64,000 nt of DNA from Gammaproteobacteria bacterium (GTDB lineage: Bacteria > Pseudomonadota > Gammaproteobacteria > Burkholderiales > Nitrosomonadaceae), in NCBI GenBank assembly GCA_015709615.1, contig CP054179.1, forward strand, positions 496,001 through 560,000. Reading direction: 5' to 3'. A program made the position numbers and the translations under genes. The notes under the pieces were generated by a model. The model did not search any database, was not told the origin of the DNA, and was given only the letters and a program-made list of their open reading frames with translations. Numbering within the stretch: the stretch's first letter is position 1; each line of letters starts with the position of its first letter. Below, piece after piece: positions 57,511 to 64,000 of this stretch.

Positions 57511-58680
57511 ATGTCTGGCAATACACTTGGCACACTTTTTACCGTCACTTCATTCGGCGAGTCGCACGGCCCGGCGATCGGCTGTATCGTCGATGGCTGC
57601 CCGCCGGGTTTAGCCATTAGCACTGAAGAGATTCAACTCGAACTGGACCGGCGCAAACCGGGAACATCCCGGCATGTCACGCAACGGCGCGAGTCCGATA
57701 CCGTGGAAATTTTGTCCGGTGTGTTTGAAGGCCGCACCACCGGAACGCCGATCGCTTTGCTGATTCGCAACGAAGATCAACGCAGCAAGGATTACAGCAA
57801 AATTATGGATGTGTTCCGACCTGGTCACGCCGATTACACCTACTGGCAAAAATACGGTATCCGCGATTACCGTGGCGGCGGGCGCGCATCGGCACGGGAA
57901 ACGGCCGTCCGGGTTGCGGCCGGAGCGATTGCCAAGAAATGGTTACAGGAAAAATACGGCATTGTCATCCGTGGCTATATGGCGCAACTGGGTACGGTAC
58001 CCATTCCGTTCAAGCGCTGGGAAGACATCGATCAGAATCCGTTTTTCGCCGCTGACAACAGCTATTCCGAGCAATTGGAAAAATTCATGGATCAATTGCG
58101 TAAATCCGGCGATTCGGTCGGCGCCAAGATCAGCGCAGTCGCGCAAGGCGTGCCGGTAGGTTGGGGAGAACCGGTTTACGACCGGCTCGATGCTGAAATT
58201 GCTTACGCCATGATGAATATCAACGCGGTAAAAGGCGTCGAAATCGGCGCCGGATTTGCCAGCGTGACGCAAAAAGGCACCGAGCATTCCGACGAAATGA
58301 CACCGGCCGGTTTTCTGAGCAACAACGCAGGCGGTATCTTAGGCGGCATATCCACTGGACAAGATATCGTCGTGCATGTCGCAATCAAACCGACTTCCAG
58401 TATTCGCCTCGGGCGGCGCTCGATCGATAAGGACGGCAACCCGGCGATCGTTGAAACCCACGGCCGCCACGATCCCTGCGTCGGCATCCGCGCCACGCCG
58501 ATTGTCGAGGCCATGCTGGCGCTGGTATTAATGGATCACGCTTTGCGGCATCGCGCGCAAAATGCGGATGTGCATTGTAAAACACCGAAAATTCCCGGCA
58601 GCGTGGATAGTTCGGTGTCTTTCACGCAATCCGCGCAAGCGCCCTTGAAAGAAGACCCGGAACCGGAAGAAGACATGTAG
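57511..58680 (+). CDS. aroC: Chorismate synthase
   Basis: Last step of the shikimate pathway, FMN-dependent. The protein starts SGNTLGTLFTVTSFGESHG and shows FRPGHADYTYWQKYG, GGGRASARETA and RATPIVEAMLALV. The last 25 residues are an acidic tail. Length of 389 aa is slightly long for the family. The gene stands alone, divergent from hemF. Confidence 0.96.
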   Translation: MSGNTLGTLFTVTSFGESHGPAIGCIVDGCPPGLAISTEEIQLELDRRKPGTSRHVTQRRESDTVEILSGVFEGRTTGTPIALLIRNEDQRSKDYSKIMDVFRPGHADYTYWQKYGIRDYRGGGRASARETAVRVAAGAIAKKWLQEKYGIVIRGYMAQLGTVPIPFKRWEDIDQNPFFAADNSYSEQLEKFMDQLRKSGDSVGAKISAVAQGVPVGWGEPVYDRLDAEIAYAMMNINAVKGVEIGAGFASVTQKGTEHSDEMTPAGFLSNNAGGILGGISTGQDIVVHVAIKPTSSIRLGRRSIDKDGNPAIVETHGRHDPCVGIRATPIVEAMLALVLMDHALRHRAQNADVHCKTPKIPGSVDSSVSFTQSAQAPLKEDPEPEEDM

Positions 58681-58914
58681 ACAGCAAACCACCCATAAAC
58701 GCAGTTTAGTCTTGACAAGACCGGCCAAATACACGATCATCGCCCCCGCAAAAGAGATTGTGATGATTTGCAGAGAAACAATCGGCTTAGTCGATTACAG
58801 TTTGAAGGCATCGAATATAAGCAAAAGCGTAAGTTCGAATCCCGCAAGTGCTTCAATCTGATATAATCTCCCGGTTGCTTAAACAACAAGCTGGAAGTAA
58901 TTAGATTGCACCAA

Positions 58915-58991
58915 GCGCCCGTAGCTCAGTTGGATAGAGTACTTGGCTACGAACCAAGGGGTCGTGGGTTCGAATCCTGCCGGGCGCGCCA
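58915..58991 (+). tRNA. tRNA-Arg (ACG)
   Basis: 77-nt tRNA; acceptor GCGCCCG pairs with CGGGCGC, anticodon loop CTACGAA gives ACG. The T-arm GGTTCGAATCC and encoded 3' CCA (58989-58991) are present. A TATAAT at 58862-58867 is a likely -10 element for the tRNA unit. Confidence 0.97.
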
Positions 58992-59060
58992 TTCATTTCA
59001 TTGAATATCTATTACAACTGCCGGTAAACAGGCTATTTCGTTTACTGTTGCTTTCCAAAT

Positions 59061-59136
<76 letters not shown>

Positions 59137-59144
59137 AATAAATC

Positions 59145-59180
59145 AAGCACTTAAAGCATAATTGCCTAAGTGCTTTTTTG
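59145..59180 (+). terminator. Intrinsic terminator after tRNA-Phe
   Basis: Stem AAGCACTTA / TAAGTGCTT with TTTTTTG after it, 8 bp downstream of the tRNA. The stem is nearly the same as that of the initiator tRNA terminator. Confidence 0.9.
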
Positions 59181-59240
59181 CTTTATGGCTTCTGTGTAAG
59201 GTTGATGTAAGGAAATCCGGTCAACACCAAGCAATAAAAA

Positions 59241-59259
59241 ACCCGGAATGAATCCGGGT
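59241..59259 (-). terminator. Intrinsic terminator of the leftward mobile-element operon
   Basis: Stem ACCCGGA / TCCGGGT with a 5-nt loop; on the minus strand a run of T follows. It lies 32 bp after the stop of the small terminase gene and closes the leftward operon. Confidence 0.85.
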
Positions 59260-59290
59260 CTGCGTTAAATGGAAGTAATCCATCTTCGAT

Positions 59291-59875
59291 TCATATCAAA
59301 TTCTTGGCTTCCAGATCGCCACAAAATTGAGTCAGCAAGCGATTTATTTCGTCACTCAGAATATGCTGCATTTCAATTACAGTTTTGCCGTGAAGATTTG
59401 GTGCTGTCTGCTGCGGCAAGCCTTGCAATTTATCCCTAAGCATACGGCTTGCCTCGAATGCGGCCTTGTGAACATCATCACGAATAACAAGATTACCCAT
59501 TGCCATATCGTATTCAAGCTTTGCCTGCATCGCTAGTGCCTTTTCTTTCAGTGCCCGGCTGTTTTTGTAAAGCTCATCAGCGTCGCTGCCATCAAGATTA
59601 AGCTGGTCGGCACTATTTACAACTGCCTGTAATTCTTCCAGTGTTCGATTATCTTCTACCGTTTCATTTGAAACCGTTGAAATAGAAACCGTTGAAACCG
59701 CTCTGCCGCCCGAATTGCCATCAATCCGCATCTGTTTCGTTTGGGTAGGGTCAAGGTTCCGCTTGCGCCATTCAATCGCGCTATCAAGTGAATCTGTAGG
59801 CATTCCGCGCTTTTTCAACCGGTTGCACATTTGCTGACTGATGCCTAGAAGCTCTGCAAGGTCTTTAGTTTTCAT
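59291..59875 (-). CDS. Phage terminase small subunit-like protein (DUF1441 type)
   Basis: 194-aa protein with an N-terminal helix-turn-helix (TKDLAELLGISQQMCNRLKKRGMP), a Ser/Thr-rich linker, and a helical C-terminal part (KAAFEASRMLRDKLQGLP ... LLTQFCGDLEA). This layout fits Nu1/DUF1441-type small terminase subunits, which recognise DNA for packaging. No large terminase or capsid gene is in the window; phage satellites often keep only the small subunit to redirect helper packaging. An alternative is a plain DNA-binding regulator. Last gene of the leftward run. Confidence 0.65.
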   Translation of the reverse strand: MKTKDLAELLGISQQMCNRLKKRGMPTDSLDSAIEWRKRNLDPTQTKQMRIDGNSGGRAVSTVSISTVSNETVEDNRTLEELQAVVNSADQLNLDGSDADELYKNSRALKEKALAMQAKLEYDMAMGNLVIRDDVHKAAFEASRMLRDKLQGLPQQTAPNLHGKTVIEMQHILSDEINRLLTQFCGDLEAKNLI

Positions 59876-60048
59876 TGTTCGTTTGCTCCATTTAAGAAAC
59901 CCATCCTTGACTGTGGGTGGCTAGAATTTGATTGGGGCTCGAATTGCCCTGGCCAGCCTATGTGCTGGAAGTACCTTAAGTCATTGATTAATAAGTATAT
60001 TACCAAAATAATCATCAGATAAAGGTTACAGCATAACTAAATATAATC

Positions 60049-60061
60049 GTTACACTGTAAC
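60049..60061. promoter_or_regulatory. Near-palindromic operator-like site
   Basis: GTTACACTGTAAC in the 205-bp gap between the terminase-like gene and its upstream neighbour, with another GTTACA 23 bp to the left (60025-60030). The TGTAAC half-site recurs upstream of the first gene of the element (63847 and 63868), suggesting one regulator for both. Inferred only. Confidence 0.45.
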
Positions 60062-60080
60062 TTCATCCCAGTGACTCAGC

Positions 60081-60548
60081 TTAACTATTACGCGCTTCCT
60101 GTGCCTTCCGTGCATTGTTCAAATAGTTCATGTACCCGGTTGGATCGCTGCGCATCTTTCGCAGCAATACTTCGTGATCGTGTTCGGCAATACCTAGTGA
60201 ACTTAAGTATTTGCTTATTTCTTTCTCTTCATTTTTCAAATTGATTACTCCCATATTGGCTCCTGTTTTAACGTTAAAAGAAGATTGATTACTTGGTGCT
60301 TTGTCATTTCGATACTCCTGCAATAATCGCCGGTAATGATCTTGATTCTTTTCTGCGTGATGTTCCCGCCATGCATGTTTAGCTTCTGGGAATAGTGCGC
60401 CGCGTGCCCGGTCATTGTTCAAGAAAAACATTTGATCGATGATGCAAACGCCTTGCTGACTCAAATGCCAGCTTACTATTTGCTTCTCTTGCTCTACTGC
60501 TGCTTTCCTGTTTCGGTCAATGATCGCCTGTTGTTCGGTAGGTTTCAT
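60081..60548 (-). CDS. Hypothetical mobile-element protein
   Basis: 155-aa polar, charged, mostly helical protein. I recognise no family; WHLSQQGVCIIDQMFFLNND is the most hydrophobic part. AGAGGA lies 9 nt before the ATG. It is in line with the other leftward genes and is likely part of the same operon. Confidence 0.55.
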   Translation of the reverse strand: MKPTEQQAIIDRNRKAAVEQEKQIVSWHLSQQGVCIIDQMFFLNNDRARGALFPEAKHAWREHHAEKNQDHYRRLLQEYRNDKAPSNQSSFNVKTGANMGVINLKNEEKEISKYLSSLGIAEHDHEVLLRKMRSDPTGYMNYLNNARKAQEARNS

Positions 60549-60571
60549 GCTTGATTTTCCTCTGATGGTAA

Positions 60572-60955
60572 TTATTCAAATTCCCCGCGTGCGTGTTTCA
60601 GGAAATATTCCAATGCTTCAGGATCAGCTTTGCATTTATCAATCACTACAAAATGCTCTTCTACCGATTCTCCGATGCGGTGAAGCCATGCCCGGACAAT
60701 TTCGATTTGCAGTAATTGAATATCAGAATTTTTTTTGCTTTCTTCTGAAATAGAACTGACAAAACTGACAGAAGGTAACCCCGATTCTTTTGATGAATCT
60801 GGCGGATCATTAAATTTTTTTTCACTTTTTCTTGAATTTGAACTGACAAAGCTGACAGAAGCACCTTTTGGCGGTTTTGTCAGTTCACTTTCGGGGGAAT
60901 TATGAAAATTTTTTTCATTTTCGATTTGTTTCAATCTGGAAAGATAACCGCTCAT
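60572..60955 (-). CDS. Hypothetical mobile-element protein with internal repeat
   Basis: 127-aa protein. The N-terminal 75 residues are low in complexity and contain two copies of SVSFVSS about 30 residues apart, each in a Ser/Lys-rich setting; the C-terminal 45 residues are helical (RAWLHRIGESVEEHF). The repeat is also visible in the DNA near 60750 and 60843. No family is recognised. The ATG at 60955 is chosen; a TTG at 60967 would add four residues. Confidence 0.55.
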   Translation of the reverse strand: MSGYLSRLKQIENEKNFHNSPESELTKPPKGASVSFVSSNSRKSEKKFNDPPDSSKESGLPSVSFVSSISEESKKNSDIQLLQIEIVRAWLHRIGESVEEHFVVIDKCKADPEALEYFLKHARGEFE

Positions 60956-61003
60956 GATTGCACCCAATGTAATAATGTTGTTGGTCTGCCCTCGGTGAAA
61001 GTC

Positions 61004-62467
61004 TCAACTTTTTTCTAGGTGGTTGTAATCCAATAAAACATTAATGGCGGCTTCAGCTTTCTTTGGTGTGTCGATGCCAGCCCAGCACTTCCGGTAAATA
61101 TCTCGAACCGTGAACGGGCTATTTAGTTTGCCTTTCTTCAGTTTCGTTAAAACTGATTTTGCAGCATCAATGCCGGGCTGAGTTCCGTAGCTGTATACCC
61201 GCCGCGCGTGTGATTCCAGATACTCGCAATAGGCTAAGGCGCGTAGCAATGACGATTCTGATACGCTCTTTTCCTCGCTGTCACACAAGTGATTGATTAA
61301 CGCCAATGCGGGAACCAGCTTTCGATACTTTGACAGGTGCGACACTATGGCCGGATGATCCTCATCGGATCGTAACCGCTTTTCAAGATTGCACAGCCAC
61401 TCAATAAATACTTCTTGTGCGCTATCATCAAAATGAAGGTATGGTGTCTTGCAGTATTCGCCAATGGTGGCTATTGCCTGAACATCAAGGTTGTGAAGCT
61501 TTCTAACAAGATCATTAACGGTATCCCTTGCCAGCTTATCCGGGAATCTGTCAATGTATTCATACTTTGGTGATATATCCGGGTAAACCATCAGCCCAAA
61601 GCGTTGAAGCAAGCCATCAGCGCCCGCGCCGCCGGATAGTGCTTCTCTCACGTATTCACCCAATACGCCCGGCTGTATTCCGCCAACAATCGATAAACAA
61701 GCGGATTCGATATGCAAATTAGTACCACGCATTATCCTGTCGATTGTGTAGGATTGATTGCCATCCGCTGCCGTTAAATAAAAAGCTCGCGCGCCTTCCT
61801 GCCCTTGCTTATCAAGGCTTTTAAGCAATCCAATAAGCTCATCGGCTTCGAATAAAATCCCGTTGGGATTCTCAATCATTAATTGACCAAGTGCTTCCGC
61901 CGTTGCGTCATTGGTGATGAACCGGGGCGCTGTTTCTACTTCTTGCGAGTTATCTGAGTCATTTTTCAAATACTCTGAAATATCCGCCGCCGGATCATTT
62001 TTCAGCATCCTCTTTGCTTGTGACTTCTTGGCAGCTTGTCGAAGCTTCGATTCTTCCCCTGAATTTATCAATTGGGTGTTACGTTGATGGATTTCTTGCG
62101 CAATCTCGATTTGCAATTGCTTTAGTGGTTTCATAACTTCGCTACGATTTGGCGATTTCATAACACCGGAACCGCCGATTACCGCGCCCCAAAGATTTGG
62201 AACAATTACCCAGTTATCACGCCTCTTCGGTCTTATCCCAATTTTGCAGCCGATTATAGAACTAAACATTAAGTAGGTATTCACAGCCGCAAAATCGGGC
62301 GGGCATTGCATCCGCTCTGAAATATCTTCAACGTAACCGCGAATGCTTGCCGGTAAGAAACAGTAATCGAACGATTTCACTTCCGGCAATTCGGGTAACG
62401 GTTCGGGTGTTAGTGCATTAGGCTCAATGGGGGCAATCGCGGCTTCGGCTTTTTCTCGCAAACTCAT
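61004..62467 (-). CDS. DUF3987 protein (primase/helicase-associated)
   Basis: 487-aa DUF3987 protein, a family found in phages, plasmids and satellites beside primases. Features seen include FAAVNTYLMFSSIIGCKIGI, WGAVIGGSGVMKSP (in the position of a P-loop, though not a perfect one), FEADELIGLLKSLDKQ with acidic residues, and IVGGIQPGVL. It overlaps the CHC2 gene by 4 bp (ATGA), so the two form one unit and probably act together in replication of the element. Confidence 0.85.
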   Translation of the reverse strand: MSLREKAEAAIAPIEPNALTPEPLPELPEVKSFDYCFLPASIRGYVEDISERMQCPPDFAAVNTYLMFSSIIGCKIGIRPKRRDNWVIVPNLWGAVIGGSGVMKSPNRSEVMKPLKQLQIEIAQEIHQRNTQLINSGEESKLRQAAKKSQAKRMLKNDPAADISEYLKNDSDNSQEVETAPRFITNDATAEALGQLMIENPNGILFEADELIGLLKSLDKQGQEGARAFYLTAADGNQSYTIDRIMRGTNLHIESACLSIVGGIQPGVLGEYVREALSGGAGADGLLQRFGLMVYPDISPKYEYIDRFPDKLARDTVNDLVRKLHNLDVQAIATIGEYCKTPYLHFDDSAQEVFIEWLCNLEKRLRSDEDHPAIVSHLSKYRKLVPALALINHLCDSEEKSVSESSLLRALAYCEYLESHARRVYSYGTQPGIDAAKSVLTKLKKGKLNSPFTVRDIYRKCWAGIDTPKKAEAAINVLLDYNHLEKS

Positions 62468-62928
62468 TTTGCGCCCTCCAAATACGTCAAACCATCGTTG
62501 AGCCGCAAAATAATTTCAGCGATAAAATCCCTGTCATCACTCGATAGCGCATTCAGCTTTTTCAGATCGTTCGCAACCACCAGTAGCCGGATCAAATCGC
62601 CACGCAAGGCATGAAGCAGTTGCCATGCTGAAAAACCGCCGCGGCTTCGTTTTTCGTATTTTGGATTGTCGCTCGGTGGGAATAGGCTGGCCGGATCGAT
62701 ACCCAGTGCATTACAAATATCAACGCCACCGGCTCCGCAACCATGACAGTGAAGCAAAATCACTCCGTCAGGTTTTTGCGTTACGGCAAGACTCGGTGTC
62801 CGATCCTGGTGAACAGCGCAGCAAGCAATGTAACGCCCTTCACCAATTCGTCTAACTTTCGATAATCTGCCGATAAGTTCATGCAAATTGCGATTATCAT
62901 GCTGCGATTTTGAGGTATAATAATTCAT
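62464..62928 (-). CDS. CHC2-type primase zinc-finger protein
   Basis: 154-aa protein with the zinc-binding pattern of DnaG-type primases: Cys37, His40 (CCAVHQDRTPSL), Cys61 and Cys64 (LLHCHGCGAGG). The catalytic Toprim domain is absent, so this is a zinc-finger subunit that may work with the DUF3987 partner. The ATG at 62928 has GGAG 9 nt upstream; a TTG at 62943 would use that site as codons. Its last 4 bp overlap the DUF3987 gene. Confidence 0.85.
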   Translation of the reverse strand: MNYYTSKSQHDNRNLHELIGRLSKVRRIGEGRYIACCAVHQDRTPSLAVTQKPDGVILLHCHGCGAGGVDICNALGIDPASLFPPSDNPKYEKRSRGGFSAWQLLHALRGDLIRLLVVANDLKKLNALSSDDRDFIAEIILRLNDGLTYLEGAK

Positions 62929-62957
62929 CTCGCAAAACTCCAAAAGTAGTCATGGGA

Positions 62958-62988
62958 AAGCCGTCCGGGAATACTCTCCCGGCGGCTT
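62958..62988. terminator. Strong hairpin inside the leftward operon
   Basis: Stem of about 12 bp (AAGCCGTCCGGGA with TCCCGGCGGCTT) in the 70-bp gap before the CHC2 gene. TTTTTT follows on the plus strand; on the minus strand only TTT follows. It could stop antisense transcription or partly attenuate the operon. Confidence 0.5.
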
Positions 62989-62998
62989 TTTTGTTACC

Positions 62999-63562
62999 TC
63001 AGAGCCCGTTGTCCCTTTTAAATTTTTCGACTGCTTCACGTACTTCGGCCTCGCTAATTTCGGGAAGTATCTGGGCAACGAATTGTGTTGCGAATACCGA
63101 TGCACTGAATGTGTATGTGCCTCCAGCGCCGGTGTGTGCTGCCATTGCTGCAATCAGATTTTTTCGCAGCGTTGTATCAGTCTTGATTTTCGCAATTGCT
63201 TGGTTTCGCTGTTCCGCACAGAATTCGCGCCGCGCTGCTGCCGTTGCCTGTTCCGCTTGTAGAATCTGCTGATCAATTTCCCTGACTGCGTCCTGCGCAA
63301 GCGTTTTCAACCTTTCAGCTTCAGCAAGTTTTGCGCGTTCTGATTCAATCTCTGCGCGTGAAGCTTGCACCTGCTGCATAGTTGCCTCATCGCAAATGTA
63401 GCGCCGCTCCAAAAGGGTGTGAGCATGTTCAAGGTTGGCAAGCTTCGCGCGGGTTTCCGCGGTTATGTTGTCACATGAACGTTTTTTTTCTTGAAACTTT
63501 GCGCATTTGGCCTGCAATTCGGCTTCGGCGGATAGGGCGGCTGTCACTGCTTGGTTGCTCAT
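62999..63562 (-). CDS. Coiled-coil hypothetical protein of the mobile element
   Basis: 187-aa protein that is a long coiled coil over about residues 10-120, rich in Ala, Glu, Lys and Gln (ELQAKCAKFQEKKRSCDN; VREIDQQILQAEQ). A short globular C-terminus follows (ILPEISEAEVREAVEKF). No family is recognised. It overlaps the upstream DNA-binding gene by 4 bp (ATGA), so the two are coupled. Confidence 0.6.
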   Translation of the reverse strand: MSNQAVTAALSAEAELQAKCAKFQEKKRSCDNITAETRAKLANLEHAHTLLERRYICDEATMQQVQASRAEIESERAKLAEAERLKTLAQDAVREIDQQILQAEQATAAARREFCAEQRNQAIAKIKTDTTLRKNLIAAMAAHTGAGGTYTFSASVFATQFVAQILPEISEAEVREAVEKFKRDNGL

Positions 63563-63774
63563 TGCGCACCTCCGTTTAGCAATTTCGCAATGTCAGCAAC
63601 CGGCCAAAGTAAACGATTGCCAATTTTTATTGGTTTAATTCCGTGACACTCACCGGTCAGGCAGTATGATTTTCGGGCGGTCTGTGGCATTTTGCCAATT
63701 GCGCGCGTAAATTCGTCCGTTTTGATGTGATCGCGGCCTTTTGAAATTTCTGCAAGTTGTGCTGGTATATTCAT
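63559..63774 (-). CDS. Small DNA-binding protein (AlpA/excisionase-like)
   Basis: 71-aa protein with a helix-turn-helix like those of AlpA/excisionase-type regulators: TDEFTRAIGKMPQTARK, then HGIKPIKIGNRLLWPVADIA, the wing-like segment common in phage excisionases. TGGAG precedes the ATG. It is the first gene in the leftward operon, directly below the repeat region at 63807-63924, and is the best candidate for control of excision or of the operon. AlpA assignment is not certain. Confidence 0.7.
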   Translation of the reverse strand: MNIPAQLAEISKGRDHIKTDEFTRAIGKMPQTARKSYCLTGECHGIKPIKIGNRLLWPVADIAKLLNGGAQ

Positions 63775-63806
63775 TTTTTCTCCAGGTGGTTGATAAAGAA
63801 ATTTGG

Positions 63807-63924
63807 TTGATTCGTGCTGCTTTGGCGGCAGAATAATGGAATGGCCTGTAACATATAAGGCAAAAATGTAACTTTATTGATTCGGGGTTATTCGGCGGCA
63901 GATTAGTTGAATGGCTTGTAGCAT
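63807..63924. repeat. Two imperfect 48-bp direct repeats, 70-bp period
   Basis: Copies at 63807-63854 and 63877-63924 share TTGATTCG, GGCGGCAGA, GAATGGC and TGTA-CAT blocks, differing at about a quarter of positions. They lie upstream of the first gene of the mobile element, with TGTAAC motifs at 63847 and 63868. They may be operators or replication iterons. The region ends at the window edge. Confidence 0.6.
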
Positions 63925-64000
63925 TTAACCCAGTAATGAGAATTTTTTATTGCGATTGATTTTTGGCAGGAAGTCATGGCCGGGCTCCCTTTTTATTGGC

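Noticed and set aside
58831..58850. GTTCGAATCCCGC string resembling a tRNA T-arm upstream of tRNA-Arg
   Set aside because: No acceptor, anticodon arm or CCA can be built around it. It might be an old attachment remnant, but it is too short to support.

Overview
The window looks like a chromosomal segment of a betaproteobacterium, most probably an ammonia oxidiser of the Nitrosomonas group. This is an inference from the gene families: PEP-CTERM proteins, an EpsL-like outer-membrane protein with an exopolysaccharide phosphosugar transferase, an EarP/EF-P(Arg32) pair, a group III truncated haemoglobin, and many c-di-GMP proteins. No ammonia-oxidation gene is present, so the genus is not proven.

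Layout. 0-14.5 kb: an ABC-F ATPase, a VapBC-like toxin-antitoxin pair, an exported M1 peptidase-like protein with a ChaN/PDZ protein, purL divergent from nnr, a DUF1810 gene, a His-rich exported protein next to a membrane protein, and a receiver-EAL phosphodiesterase. 14.5-21.4 kb: a very large hybrid histidine kinase, then an EpsL-like gene and a polyprenyl glycosylphosphotransferase. 22-29.4 kb: a complete SUF iron-sulfur operon (iscR-sufABCDS-sufU-nfu) behind a promoter with two IscR-type boxes. 29.5-46 kb: efp-earP, DUF4126, UspA, a lipoprotein, two diguanylate cyclases, a truncated haemoglobin, malic enzyme, serB, pepA, holC and valS.

46-52 kb is an accessory graveyard. It holds one intact PEP-CTERM gene, the 3' end of a second, the 5' part of a probable third, and four transposable elements in decay: an IS5-type remnant cut by an IS3-type element, an IS481-type element, and an IS256 relic. 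52-59 kb returns to housekeeping: an allophanate-hydrolase C-terminal-like protein, initiator tRNA, RIO kinase, HD-GYP, dicarboxylate symporter, hemF, aroC, then tRNA-Arg and tRNA-Phe.

Immediately after tRNA-Phe, from about 59.2 kb to the window edge, lies a leftward mobile element. In transcription order it encodes a small excisionase/AlpA-like DNA-binding protein, a coiled-coil protein, a CHC2 primase zinc-finger protein, a DUF3987 protein, two unknown proteins and a small terminase subunit. The combination resembles phage satellites (PICI-like) or a degraded prophage; no integrase or capsid gene lies in the window. Two MITE-like repeats, a c-di-GMP gene set (EAL, two GGDEF, HD-GYP) and several operators complete the picture.
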